Positions 25,865 through 33,744 of a stretch of DNA of 64,000 nucleotides are shown here, piece by piece. The DNA comes from Pseudomonas sp. GD04091 (lineage in GTDB: Bacteria > Pseudomonadota > Gammaproteobacteria > Pseudomonadales > Pseudomonadaceae). The notes under the pieces are model-generated. The model ran no database searches. It saw nothing but the letters and a program-made list of their open reading frames with translations, and was not told where the DNA came from. Where the stretch lies: contig NZ_JAOEBG010000001.1 in assembly GCF_029836165.1 (NCBI RefSeq), positions 372,001 to 436,000 on the forward strand, read 5' to 3'. Each line of letters opens with the position of its first letter. The stretch's first letter is position 1. The translations under genes and the position numbers were made by a program.

Positions 25865-26820
25865 CAGGCAACCTGTACCAAGCGTTTTACTGAAAGAGCC
25901 TTAAAAATCTGCGTTGCTACTGCACAAGCCACTGGAGGCGGGAAAGCGTTACCTATCTGTCGATAGGCTGCAGTTTTCTTACCGTGGAATTGCCAATCAT
26001 CAGGGAACCCCTGAATGCGTGCGGCCATGCGAGTTGTCAGCTTCGGCATACCTTCAAAAAACTCGGTAGGAGGCTCATTCGCAATGCCCATTCCGCAGAC
26101 GCCAATAGACGCCCAAGCTTTTTTCGCCCTTGTCGGTCCCAGATCGGGGCCACCATGCTTTTTCGAGCCGCCGACCAACGTTGGTGCAATTGTGTTAGCT
26201 TGCTCTCGCCAAGCATCAGCACCACGCCAACCATCCGCCTTCATTAAATCGTGAAGAAGTTCACCAACAGTCGGTGGAGTGATTAGCTTTGGCTCAGGCC
26301 ATGAAAAACCATCAGCAAGGTCTTTTCTGATACCGACGAAGACCACACGAGGCCGAAGCTGAGTAACGCCAAAATCGGAAGCATTCAGCAGCCGCCAGCC
26401 CGGTACATAGCCAAGCTTTTTTAATTGCTTCTCGACTTTATTACGGTAATCGTCGAAAACCGCGTCTAAGAGCCCACGCACGTTTTCCAGCATTACTGCC
26501 TTTGGACGACACTCATCAACGAGACGCAACGCCTCGGGAAATAGATCCCGCTCATCGTCTGCACCGAGCTGCTTGCCCGCCTTGGAGAAGGGAGGACAAG
26601 GAACCCCACCCGCGACCAAATCAACGCCGAAAAACGGCAGCCCGTTGAACTGACGCAGATCCTGTTCCTGAACGTTCCACTCTGGACGATTCAGTCGAAG
26701 GGTTGCACATGCAGGGGGTTCAATTTCCACCAGCACTTCGTGCCCAAAGCCCGCCATTTCAAGGCCGAGAGCTTGCCCGCCTGCTCCGGCACACATTTCC
26801 AATGACGTGAATAGGCTCAT
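25864..26820 (-). CDS. DNA cytosine-5 methyltransferase of the NgoMIV-type system
   Basis: A 318-residue C5-methyltransferase. In order: SAM motif I (EMCAGAGGQALGLEMAGF), catalytic loop with Cys75 in GGVPCPPFSKAG, ENV at 112-114, and QLRPR at 154-158. A target-recognition region of about 100 residues follows, then RMAARIQGFPDDWQF and the terminal motif X (YRQIGNAFPPPVACAVA). It protects the host at the site cut by the downstream nuclease, so GCCGGC is the expected target; the methylated base is not readable. AGGAG lies 5 bases before the ATG. It is transcribed first, as suits a system entering a new host. No separate controller (C) protein gene is seen. Confidence 0.9.
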   Translation of the reverse strand: MSLFTSLEMCAGAGGQALGLEMAGFGHEVLVEIEPPACATLRLNRPEWNVQEQDLRQFNGLPFFGVDLVAGGVPCPPFSKAGKQLGADDERDLFPEALRLVDECRPKAVMLENVRGLLDAVFDDYRNKVEKQLKKLGYVPGWRLLNASDFGVTQLRPRVVFVGIRKDLADGFSWPEPKLITPPTVGELLHDLMKADGWRGADAWREQANTIAPTLVGGSKKHGGPDLGPTRAKKAWASIGVCGMGIANEPPTEFFEGMPKLTTRMAARIQGFPDDWQFHGKKTAAYRQIGNAFPPPVACAVATQIFKALSVKRLVQVA

Positions 26821-26904
26821 TTTGTCTCCTCGCTACGCTCTACTTCAAAGCGGCTACTTAAAAATCGGTGATACTAGCATGGTGTATGGATAGACAGGTA
26901 ACCC

Positions 26905-26963
26905 ATCTGACCCTTCGACGCACTGCTGCAGAGCCGCAGCACATCAAAGGGTCTTGATCAGAT
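26905..26963. promoter_or_regulatory. Large nested hairpin upstream of the methyltransferase
   Basis: ATCTGA (26905) pairs with TCAGAT (26958), GACCCTTCGA with TCAAAGGGTC (one mismatch), and TGCTGC (26924) with GCAGCA (26936). No T run follows on either strand, so it is not a standard terminator. An attenuator, protein-binding site or single-strand origin are possibilities. Confidence 0.5.
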
Positions 26964-27102
26964 CAATACAGGCAGATAGCTACAAACCCGCTCTAACGCT
27001 CCCACGGAGGCTTCTAGGTCACAGGGCAGCACATTAGCTAGGAAGGTCAAAAGACAGACGAAAAAAAATGGCGATCTGTAGGCTAGCTTGCAATCAAAAT
27101 TC

Positions 27103-27135
27103 GCTACAAATTTTGCTACAAACTATTGCTACAAA
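27103..27135. promoter_or_regulatory. Integrase arm-type sites at the right end
   Basis: Three direct GCTACAAA octamers at 27103, 27115 and 27128, spaced 12 and 13 bases, about 55 to 85 bases inside attR. The same octamer in the same orientation occurs twice beside attL. Confidence 0.65.
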
Positions 27136-27186
27136 TCGCCATTTTCCAGCCCTCGTAAATCATTGATTTATAAGGACTTTTTGAAT

Positions 27187-27204
27187 ATGGCGGAGAGATA
27201 GGGA
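27187..27204. repeat. attR, right attachment site within tRNA-Ser
   Basis: ATGGCGGAGAGATAGGGA, the 18-bp twin of attL at 18420-18437. It keeps the tRNA gene complete, so integration does not destroy it. Confidence 0.9.
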
Positions 27205-27277
27205 TTTGAACCCTAGGTACTGTTGCCAGTACAACGGATTTCGAATCCGTCCCGTTCGACCACTCCGGCATCTCTCC
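27188..27277 (-). tRNA. tRNA-Ser (anticodon CGA)
   Basis: A 90-base class II tRNA with encoded CCA. The acceptor GGAGAGA pairs with TCTCTCC and the discriminator is G. The anticodon stem-loop ACGGA-TTCGAAA-TCCGT gives CGA, reading UCG. A long variable arm (TGTACTGGCAACAGTACC) is typical of tRNA-Ser. The T arm is AGGGTTCAAATCCCT. Its 3' end is the integration target of the island, which separates it from the hairpin at 18371-18406. Confidence 0.95.
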
Positions 27278-27368
27278 AATGGCGCGCATCATACCAGCGT
27301 TTTCGTTTCTGGCAAACCTTTTTTGAAAAAAATTCGCGTGGTATCAGGCGCTTGCGTGAACGCGCCGC

Positions 27369-28079
27369 TTACAGCGGCACGCCCAGGCGCTTGGCAACTT
27401 CTTCGTAGGCTTCGATCACATCGCCCAGCCCCTGGCGGAAGCGGTCCTTGTCCATCTTCTTGCGGGTTTCCTTGTCCCACAGACGGCAGCCGTCCGGGCT
27501 GAACTCGTCGCCCAGGACGATCTGGCCATGGAACACGCCGAACTCCAGCTTGAAGTCGACCAGCAAGAGGCCTGCGTCATCGAACAGCTTGCTCAGCACT
27601 TCGTTGACCTTCAGCGACAGCTTCTTCATCTCGGCCAACTGCTCGGCGGTGCCCCAACCGAAGGCGACGACGTGGGATTCGTTGATGAAGGGGTCGCCCT
27701 TCTCGTCGTTCTTCAGGAACAGCTCGAAGGTGGACGGCTCCAGCTTGATGCCCTCCTCCACGCCCAGGCGCTTGACCAGGCTGCCGGCGGCGTAGTTGCG
27801 CACCACGCACTCGACCGGAATCATGTCGAGCTTCTTGACCAGGCACTCGTTGTCGCCCAGCAGCTTGTCGAACTGGGTCGGCACGCCGGCTTCTTCGAGC
27901 TTCTGCATGATGAAGGCGTTGAACTTGTTGTTCACCATGCCCTTGCGGTCGAGTTGTTCGATACGCTTGCCGTCGAACGCCGAAGTGTCGTTACGGAACA
28001 GCAGGATCAAGCGGTCGGCGTCGTCGGTCTGGTAAACCGATTTGGCCTTGCCGCGGTAGAGTTCGTCGCGTTTTTCCAT
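27369..28079 (-). CDS. purC: Phosphoribosylaminoimidazole-succinocarboxamide synthase
   Basis: A 236-residue SAICAR synthetase of purine biosynthesis, joining aspartate to CAIR with ATP. Typical blocks are [14 protein letters not shown], the nucleotide-binding start, then [36 protein letters not shown] and [12 protein letters not shown] with the catalytic acidic residues. Length is standard for the bacterial single-domain enzyme. GGAG is 6 bases before the ATG. It ends the minus-strand run dapA-bamC-metallo-hydrolase-purC. Confidence 0.96.
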   Translation of the reverse strand: MEKRDELYRGKAKSVYQTDDADRLILLFRNDTSAFDGKRIEQLDRKGMVNNKFNAFIMQKLEEAGVPTQFDKLLGDNECLVKKLDMIPVECVVRNYAAGSLVKRLGVEEGIKLEPSTFELFLKNDEKGDPFINESHVVAFGWGTAEQLAEMKKLSLKVNEVLSKLFDDAGLLLVDFKLEFGVFHGQIVLGDEFSPDGCRLWDKETRKKMDKDRFRQGLGDVIEAYEEVAKRLGVPL

Positions 28080-28108
28080 GATGGGCTCCGCTTGCTTGAG
28101 TAGGTGGG

Positions 28109-28867
28109 CTAGGCGATCTGGCGCCAGTCGAGCCCTTGATCCTGATTGGCCACCTGGAGCCAGTCCGGGTCGCACCCGAGGGTGTCGACGAAGCACTGGC
28201 GGGCCAGATGTGGCAGGTTGTTCTTGCTGCTGAGGTGGGCCAGCACCAGGTGCTGCAGGCGTTGCCAGCCCAGCTCGGCCACCAGGCTCGCGGCCTGGTG
28301 GTTGTTCAAATGTCCCTGGCTGCCGCCGACCCGCTGCTTGAGAAAGTACGGGTAATGCCCGCGGGCCAGCAGGTCACGGCAATGGTTGGCCTCGATCAAC
28401 AGTGCGTCCAGATCCTGGTAGCGCGCCAGCAAGTGACTGTCGTAGCTGCCCAGGTCGGTCAGCATGCCGAAGCGTCGGCGACCATCGCTGATCACGTACT
28501 GCAACGGCTCGTAGGCGTCATGCTCGACCCGCGCCGCGCTGACCTCCAGCTCGCCGATGCGCAGCACATCGCCACAACCGATGAAACCGGCCACCTCAAC
28601 CGGCTTGCGCATGCCGCGCAAAGTGCCCTGGCTGAGGTAGACCGGTACATTGTAGCGGCGCGACAGCAGGCCCACCCCATGCACGTGGTCGGCATGTTCG
28701 TGGGTCACCAGCACCGCGCTCAGTTGCGTGGCCGACACCCCGAGCAGCGCCAGGCGCCGCTCGGTCTCGCGCAGGGAAAAGCCGCAATCGACCAGGATGA
28801 ACGTGTCACCACTGGCGATGAGCGTGCCGTTTCCCTGGCTACCGCTTCCAAGAACCGCGAAGCGCAC
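28109..28867 (-). CDS. MBL-fold metallo-hydrolase (YycJ-like)
   Basis: A 252-residue metallo-beta-lactamase-fold protein. The metal motif is [11 protein letters not shown] at residues 55-65, with further ligands in the [11 protein letters not shown] region (Asp), EANHCRDLL and LAHLSSKNN. The N-terminus [15 protein letters not shown] matches the YycJ/WalJ group, which are probable phosphodiesterases or exonucleases acting near DNA. The exact substrate is unknown. It lies directly after bamC on the same strand (one gene ends where the next begins) and before purC. Confidence 0.85.
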   Translation of the reverse strand: MRFAVLGSGSQGNGTLIASGDTFILVDCGFSLRETERRLALLGVSATQLSAVLVTHEHADHVHGVGLLSRRYNVPVYLSQGTLRGMRKPVEVAGFIGCGDVLRIGELEVSAARVEHDAYEPLQYVISDGRRRFGMLTDLGSYDSHLLARYQDLDALLIEANHCRDLLARGHYPYFLKQRVGGSQGHLNNHQAASLVAELGWQRLQHLVLAHLSSKNNLPHLARQCFVDTLGCDPDWLQVANQDQGLDWRQIA

Positions 28868-29983
28868 TTAGCCCAGACGGTCCTGGATCGCGCTCAGCAC
28901 GCGGCGGGCGACATCGGCCGGGGCCACGGTGTTGATGTTCTTCTCGACCGTCACCTGAACGTTCTCGCCGACTTTGCTCAGGCGTACCTGGTAGCGCTCG
29001 GCACGGGCTTCACGTTCTTCCTTGCTCGGCTCGCTGCCGAACAGGCGGCTGAAGAAGCCAGGCTCCTTCTGCTTGTCGTCAGGCTTCTCGGACAGGTTGA
29101 TGTAGTACAGGCCCAGGCTGCGGTTGATGTCCTCGACACGCCACTCGCCCTGCTCCAGCGCACGACCGACACCGGACCAGGCGCGGTCCAGGTCGGAACC
29201 GAGGTACAGCACCGGGTTGCCGCTGCCATCCTCGCTCAGGCTGACCTGGCTCGGGGCATCGAAGTCGCGGGCGGCGAGCAGGGACACCGAACCGCCCTTC
29301 TCGGCGCTGCGGTTCATGCTGGCCAGCATCTCGTCGACCAGCAGGGCGTCGGCGCCGCTGTTGGTGGAGCTGGACGGGAAATCAGGCTCGGCGCTGCTGC
29401 CAGCCGGGCGCTCGACCGTGACCACATACACCTCGCTGGTGTTGCGCTGCACGCCGGGCTCCATGCGCACCCGCACGCGGACTTCGCTGTCCGGGCTGCT
29501 GGAGGCGCTGGCCAGGCGCTGGCCAAGGGAGGCCGACAGTTCGTCGAAGCGCTGCCAGGTGGTGTTGAACTCGCCAGTCTGCGGACGCTCTTCGGCGATA
29601 CGGAAACCGTTGTCCTCGAAGAACTGGCGGGCCACCGGCCAGACTTCGGCCGGCGAATGCTGGGCCAGCACCCAACGGCTGCTGCCGCTGCGCTGCAGGG
29701 TGTAGTCGCTGACGTCGGCGCTGGCCGACAGCGGCTGCGGACGCGGCACTTCGAACTCGCCGGTGGCGCGATCGTCGGCCACGTTGCGCGGGATCGGCAG
29801 CAGCGGATCCAGGCGCTTGACGTTGCTGGCGTCCGGCGGCAGCTGCATCGGCGCGGTCGGGTGCGCCTGCAGGTAATCACTGCCGCGGTCGCGGAAATAG
29901 CCATCCTCGCCCCACAACCAGCCGCACCCGCTGGTGCTGGAAATGATCAGGGCGAGAGCGGAAAGACCAGCCAGTCGCTTCAT
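28868..29983 (-). CDS. bamC: Outer-membrane assembly lipoprotein BamC (NlpB)
   Basis: A 371-residue lipoprotein precursor with lipobox SSTSGC at residues 15-20. The long unstructured N-terminal segment (GYFRDRGSDYLQAHPTAPMQLPPDAS) is the part that binds BamD. Two helix-grip domains follow, at about 100-210 and 260-371. BamC is an accessory subunit of the BAM complex that inserts outer-membrane beta-barrels. It follows dapA by 17 bases, the same linkage (dapA-nlpB-purC) seen in E. coli and other gammaproteobacteria. GAGGA is 10 bases before the start. Confidence 0.92.
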   Translation of the reverse strand: MKRLAGLSALALIISSTSGCGWLWGEDGYFRDRGSDYLQAHPTAPMQLPPDASNVKRLDPLLPIPRNVADDRATGEFEVPRPQPLSASADVSDYTLQRSGSSRWVLAQHSPAEVWPVARQFFEDNGFRIAEERPQTGEFNTTWQRFDELSASLGQRLASASSSPDSEVRVRVRMEPGVQRNTSEVYVVTVERPAGSSAEPDFPSSSTNSGADALLVDEMLASMNRSAEKGGSVSLLAARDFDAPSQVSLSEDGSGNPVLYLGSDLDRAWSGVGRALEQGEWRVEDINRSLGLYYINLSEKPDDKQKEPGFFSRLFGSEPSKEEREARAERYQVRLSKVGENVQVTVEKNINTVAPADVARRVLSAIQDRLG

Positions 29984-30000
29984 GCGGTGTACTTCCTCGA

Positions 30001-30888
30001 TTAAACCAGTACGCCGGACTGGCGCAAGGCAGTACGGACTTTTTCGTGACAGCCTTCGCTCAGCCAGGTCAGCGGCAGGCGGATGCCCTGCTGCATCAGG
30101 CCCATTTCGACGAGCGCCCATTTCACCGGGATCGGGTTGGCCTCGCAGAACAGGTCCTTGTGCAGCGGCATGAGTTTTTCGTTGATCGCGCGGGCCTTCT
30201 CGGCATTGCCCTCAAGGGCGGCCTCGCACAGGTCGGCCATTTCGCGCGGAGCGACGTTGGCGGTGACCGAAATGTTGCCTTTACCGCCCATGAGGATCAG
30301 CTCGACGGCGGTCGGATCGTCGCCAGACAGGACGATGAAGTCCTTGTCGACGCCGTCCAGGATCTGCTTGGCACGAACCAGGTCGCCGGTGGCTTCCTTG
30401 ATGCCGATGATGTTCTTGACCTTCGACAGGCGGATCACGGTGTCGGCCTGCATGTCGCAGGAGGTGCGGCCGGGCACGTTGTAGAGGATCTGCGGAATGT
30501 CGACGGCTTCGGCAATGTGCTTGAAGTGCTGGTACAGGCCTTCCTGGGTCGGCTTGTTGTAGTAAGGCACGACCAGCAGGCAGGCGTCGGCGCCGGCATT
30601 CTTGGCGTTCTTGGTCAGGTGCACGGCTTCGGCGGTGGAGTTGGCACCGGTACCGGCGATCACCGGAATCGGCTTCTTGCTGTGCTTGACGCGCTCGACC
30701 ACATGTTTGATGACCAGAATGTGCTCTTCGACATCCAGGGTGGCGGACTCGCCGGTGGTGCCGACAGCTACGATCGCGTGGGTGCCGTTTTCCAGATGGA
30801 AGTCTACAAGTTTGTCGAGGCTGTCCCAGTCCAGACGCCCTTGTGCATCCATGGGTGTGACCAACGCCACCATACTGCCCGCAATCAT
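30001..30888 (-). CDS. dapA: 4-hydroxy-tetrahydrodipicolinate synthase
   Basis: A 295-residue TIM-barrel lyase that condenses pyruvate with aspartate semialdehyde in lysine and cell-wall precursor synthesis. [12 protein letters not shown] carries the substrate-binding threonines, the tyrosines of the catalytic triad are in [12 protein letters not shown] and ILYNVPGRT, and the Schiff-base lysine is in [10 protein letters not shown]. The ATG giving [13 protein letters not shown] has GGAG 8 bases upstream; the open frame before it is not coding. It is divergent from gcvR. Confidence 0.96.
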   Translation of the reverse strand: MIAGSMVALVTPMDAQGRLDWDSLDKLVDFHLENGTHAIVAVGTTGESATLDVEEHILVIKHVVERVKHSKKPIPVIAGTGANSTAEAVHLTKNAKNAGADACLLVVPYYNKPTQEGLYQHFKHIAEAVDIPQILYNVPGRTSCDMQADTVIRLSKVKNIIGIKEATGDLVRAKQILDGVDKDFIVLSGDDPTAVELILMGGKGNISVTANVAPREMADLCEAALEGNAEKARAINEKLMPLHKDLFCEANPIPVKWALVEMGLMQQGIRLPLTWLSEGCHEKVRTALRQSGVLV

Positions 30889-31148
30889 GTAATTGCTCCT
30901 GCCGGAAAAAGAGAGCGGTAATGGTACTGGCGCCATCGGCCTTGCACAAGCGAAGCAGGCGGGCGGAGCATTCCCCTTCGCGCCGCTTTTCGCTACCCTT
31001 GATCCTTTGATCGGTGCAGCCCGGCCCGCCGGGCCGTCGACAGTGCTCCCGGCCTGCGTCCACAGCCGCCCAAACCGGCCGGAACCACGCTGACAAAGAA
31101 GGCTCGACCTCGTCCTGCACCGACCGCTCATCGCTTTAGGAATGCTGC

Positions 31149-31709
31149 ATGTCCACCCCCACCGTTCGCGAACAATTCCTCGTCATCAGTGCCTTGGGCC
31201 CCAACCCCATGGAGCTGGCCAACGTCCTCAGCCGCGCCGCCTTCGAGAACCGTTGCGCGGTGGTCACCTCGCGCCTGTCGCGCCACGGCGAGACCAGCGC
31301 CCTGGTGCTGCAGGTCGGCGGCAGCTGGGATGCCCTGGCCCGCCTCGAAGCCACCCTGCCGGGCCTGGGCAAGAAGCACGGCCTGACCCTGGACGTGGTG
31401 CGCAGCGCCGACCAGGAAGTGCGCCCGCAGGCCCTGCCCTATGTAGCCTACGTCAGCGCCGCCTACCGCCCGGACATCATCAACGAACTCTGCCAGTTCT
31501 TCCTCGACCACCGCGTCGAGCTCGAAGCGATGACCTGCGACACCTACCTCGCCCCGCAGACCGGCAGCAGCATGCTCAATGCCCAGTTCACCGTGATCCT
31601 GCCGGCCGGCACCCAGATCAGCTGGCTGCGCGACCAGTTCCTCGATTTCGCCGACGCCCTCAACCTGGACGCGCTGATCGAACCGTGGCGCCCACAAAAC
31701 CCCATGTAA
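31149..31709 (+). CDS. gcvR: GcvR-like ACT-domain regulator
   Basis: A 186-residue protein of two ACT domains: residues ~8-85 ([41 protein letters not shown]) and ~95-175 ([35 protein letters not shown]). In E. coli GcvR binds GcvA and restrains the glycine-cleavage operon. In Pseudomonas the role is not well fixed and it may sense amino acids more generally. AGGA lies before the ATG. It is followed after 10 bases by bcp, so the two are co-transcribed. Confidence 0.88.
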   Translation: MSTPTVREQFLVISALGPNPMELANVLSRAAFENRCAVVTSRLSRHGETSALVLQVGGSWDALARLEATLPGLGKKHGLTLDVVRSADQEVRPQALPYVAYVSAAYRPDIINELCQFFLDHRVELEAMTCDTYLAPQTGSSMLNAQFTVILPAGTQISWLRDQFLDFADALNLDALIEPWRPQNPM

Positions 31710-31719
31710 GGAAGCTCCC

Positions 31720-32193
31720 ATGGCCGTAGCACTCGACCAACCCGTCGCCGATTTCCAGGTCCAGGCCACCAGCGGCCAGACCGTCAGCCTTGCTGACCTC
31801 AAGGGCCAGCAGGTGGTGTTGTACTTCTATCCCAAGGACAGCACTCCGGGCTGCACCACCGAGGGCCAGGGTTTCCGCGACCAGCACGCGGCGTTCCAGG
31901 CCGCCAATACCGTGGTGTTCGGCGTTTCGCGCGATGGCATCAAGTCGCACGAGAACTTCAAGGCCAAGCAGGCCTTCCCCTTCGAGCTGATCAGCGACAA
32001 GGACGAGGCGCTGTGCCAGCTGTTCGACGTGATCAAGCTGAAAAAGCTGTATGGCAAGGAATACATGGGCGTGGACCGCAGCACCTTCCTGATCGACAGG
32101 GACGGTGTGCTGCGCCAGGAATGGCGTGGGGTGAAGGTGCCGGGGCATGTGGATGCCGTACTGGCGGCGGCGCAGAACCTCGCCAAGGCTTGA
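31720..32193 (+). CDS. bcp: Bcp/PrxQ-type thioredoxin-dependent peroxiredoxin
   Basis: A 157-residue cytosolic peroxidase. The peroxidatic cysteine is in DSTPGCTTEGQGF. The usual nearby resolving cysteine, five residues on in E. coli Bcp, is absent (Gln-Gly there), so resolution must use another thiol such as the Cys in EALCQLFDV. It reduces hydrogen peroxide and organic peroxides with thioredoxin. AAGGA stands before the ATG, and the gene forms a unit with gcvR. Confidence 0.93.
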   Translation: MAVALDQPVADFQVQATSGQTVSLADLKGQQVVLYFYPKDSTPGCTTEGQGFRDQHAAFQAANTVVFGVSRDGIKSHENFKAKQAFPFELISDKDEALCQLFDVIKLKKLYGKEYMGVDRSTFLIDRDGVLRQEWRGVKVPGHVDAVLAAAQNLAKA

Positions 32194-32198
32194 GATCG

Positions 32199-32303
32199 TA
32201 GGGGGCGCTTTGCGCCCCATTCGCGACACAAGGCCGCTTCTACAGGGGAGCGCGATCCCTGCAGGAGCGGCCTTGTGTCGCGAAAGGGCTGCAAAGCAGC
32301 CCC
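32199..32303. repeat. Inverted pair of REP elements
   Basis: ATTCGCGACACAAGGCCGC faces GCGGCCTTGTGTCGCGAAAG, with GGGGCGC/GCGCCCC and GGGCTGC/GCAGCCC side hairpins. It lies between the convergent bcp and perM-like genes and may serve as terminator for both. Confidence 0.8.
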
Positions 32304-32307
32304 AGAA

Positions 32308-33378
32308 TTACAGCATCGGCGCCACAGACCTGTCCTGCCGCGGCCACGCATCCAGCACCGCCTTGAACAGCGTCGCCAGCGGGATCGCGAAGAAGATCCC
32401 CCAGAACCCCCACAGCCCGCCGAACAGCAGCACCGCGCAGATGATCGCCACCGGGTGCAGGCTCACGGCCTCGGAGAACAGCAGCGGCACCAGCACGTTG
32501 CCGTCGAGCGCCTGGATGATCGCGTACACCGCCATCAGGTAGATGAACTGGTCGCCCCAGCCCCACTGGAACAGCGCGATCAGCGTCACCGGCACGGTCA
32601 CCACCACGGCACCGACATACGGCACCACCACCGACAGGCCCACCAGCAGCGCCAGCAAGGCGGCATAGTTGAGGCCCAGGCTGATGAAGGCGATATAGGT
32701 GGCGATCCCGCAGATCAGAATCTCGATGCCCTTGCCGCGGATATAGTTGGCGATCTGCCGGTTCATCTCGTCGCCGACCCGATTGAGCAGGGTGCGCTCA
32801 CGCGGCAGGTAGCCGCTGACCCAACGGCCGATCAGCTCGCGATCCTTGAGGAAGAAGAACACCAGGATCGGCACCAGCACCAGGTAGATCATGGCGTTGA
32901 CCAGCAGCGGCAGGCTCGACAGCGAGAAGGTCAGCGCCCATTGGCCGAACTTGCCGATCTCGCCGCGCACCGACTCGATGGCACGCAGCACCTGTTCGTC
33001 CGACACCAGGTGCGGGTAACGCTCCGGCAACAGCAGCAGCAGCGACTGCCACTTGCCGAGCATGCCCGGCAACTCGTTGAACAGGGTGATCAGCTGATGC
33101 CAGAGCAGCGGCACCAGCACCAGCAGGAACACCGCCAGCGCGCCCATGAACAGCGCGAACACCAACCACACCGCCATCCGGGTCGGCACCCTCAGGCGCT
33201 CCAGGGCGTTGACCAGCCCCTGCATGAGAAACGCCAGCACCATGCCCGCCAGCACCGGCGCGAGCATGCCGCCCAGGGTCAGCACCACCGTGAAGGCCAG
33301 GAACAGCAGGACCGCCAGCACCACCGCCTCCTCATCGGAGAAGTAGCGCTGCATCCAGTCGCGAAGCACTTTGAACAT
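32308..33378 (-). CDS. AI-2E/PerM-family membrane permease
   Basis: A 356-residue inner-membrane protein with about eight hydrophobic helices and a large soluble section around residues 60-150. It ends with the family signature (GLSVVVPYVGAVVVTVPV, NVLVPLLFSEAVSLHPV and GLWGFWGIFFAIPLATL). Members include PerM of E. coli and the AI-2 exporter TqsA; most have no proven substrate. The gene is followed on the plus side by bcp (convergent) and preceded by the TusA-family gene, which is 20 bases upstream on the same strand. Confidence 0.87.
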   Translation of the reverse strand: MFKVLRDWMQRYFSDEEAVVLAVLLFLAFTVVLTLGGMLAPVLAGMVLAFLMQGLVNALERLRVPTRMAVWLVFALFMGALAVFLLVLVPLLWHQLITLFNELPGMLGKWQSLLLLLPERYPHLVSDEQVLRAIESVRGEIGKFGQWALTFSLSSLPLLVNAMIYLVLVPILVFFFLKDRELIGRWVSGYLPRERTLLNRVGDEMNRQIANYIRGKGIEILICGIATYIAFISLGLNYAALLALLVGLSVVVPYVGAVVVTVPVTLIALFQWGWGDQFIYLMAVYAIIQALDGNVLVPLLFSEAVSLHPVAIICAVLLFGGLWGFWGIFFAIPLATLFKAVLDAWPRQDRSVAPML

Positions 33379-33398
33379 TGACGATCCTTGGAAAAGAC

Positions 33399-33638
33399 TC
33401 AGGCCTTGCGCAGCCAGTAAGTGTACACGCCGGCCTCGGCCGTTTCGCGCAGCAGCGTATGACCGGCAAGCTGGGCAAACGTGCGGAAGTCGCGCTGGGA
33501 ACCGGCGTCGGTGGCGATCACCTTGAGCACCGCGCCACTGGCCAGGCGATTGAGCTCCATCTTCGCCTTGAGCAGCGGCAACGGGCAGTTCAGCCCGCTG
33601 GCGTCGAGTTCGGCGTCGCAGGTCGGGGTATCACTCAT
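33399..33638 (-). CDS. TusA/SirA-family sulfur carrier protein
   Basis: A 79-residue protein with the family CPxP motif, LDASGLNCPLPLLKAKMEL, whose cysteine carries persulfide sulfur, and the two-layer alpha/beta fold following it (AVLKVIATDAGSQRDFRTFAQLAGH). True TusA relays sulfur for tRNA thiolation. Paralogues such as this, next to a membrane permease, have unsettled roles. GGAG lies 10 bases before the ATG. Possibly co-transcribed with the PerM-like gene. Confidence 0.87.
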   Translation of the reverse strand: MSDTPTCDAELDASGLNCPLPLLKAKMELNRLASGAVLKVIATDAGSQRDFRTFAQLAGHTLLRETAEAGVYTYWLRKA

Positions 33639-33744
33639 CGGGCGCGTCTCCAGGGCGGGGCGAAAAAGAACGGTAGGATACCGCCACTGGTCTGCATCGC
33701 GCGACCCGGCTACAGTAAGGCTTTTGATCGACGCGAGCTTCTGC

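Larger units (their letters stand above)
26821..27187. other. Right-end control region of the island
   Basis: Holds the methyltransferase promoter region, a large hairpin (26905-26963), the three integrase arm-type octamers and the inner flank of attR. An 11-bp inverted repeat AAAATGGCGAT (27065-27075) / ATCGCCATTTT (27135-27145) brackets the octamers. No gene is apparent. Confidence 0.6.
18420..27204. mobile_element. Integrated mobilizable ColE2-like plasmid carrying an NgoMIV-type RM system
   Basis: An 8.8-kb element in the 3' end of tRNA-Ser(CGA). Its ends are identical 18-bp sequences. The content is AT-rich and unlike the flanks. It holds integrase, MobV-like relaxase, oriT-like hairpin, ColE2-type rep and origin, an unknown gene and a restriction-modification pair. 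There are no type IV secretion genes, no transposase and no phage structural genes. It should therefore be able to excise by its integrase, possibly replicate in circular form, and move with a helper conjugation system. All of this is inferred from gene content; none of the genes looks broken. Confidence 0.88.

Noticed and set aside
27103..27135. CRISPR-like short repeats
   Set aside because: Only three 8-base units with 4-5 base gaps, mirrored at the other island end; better explained as integrase sites.
18420..27204. Prophage
   Set aside because: No capsid, tail, lysis or phage repressor genes; rep, relaxase and origin indicate a plasmid-type element.
28136..30004. 622-codon plus-strand frame opposite the MBL-hydrolase and bamC genes
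   Set aside because: It spans two real genes in antisense and has no domain-like sequence.
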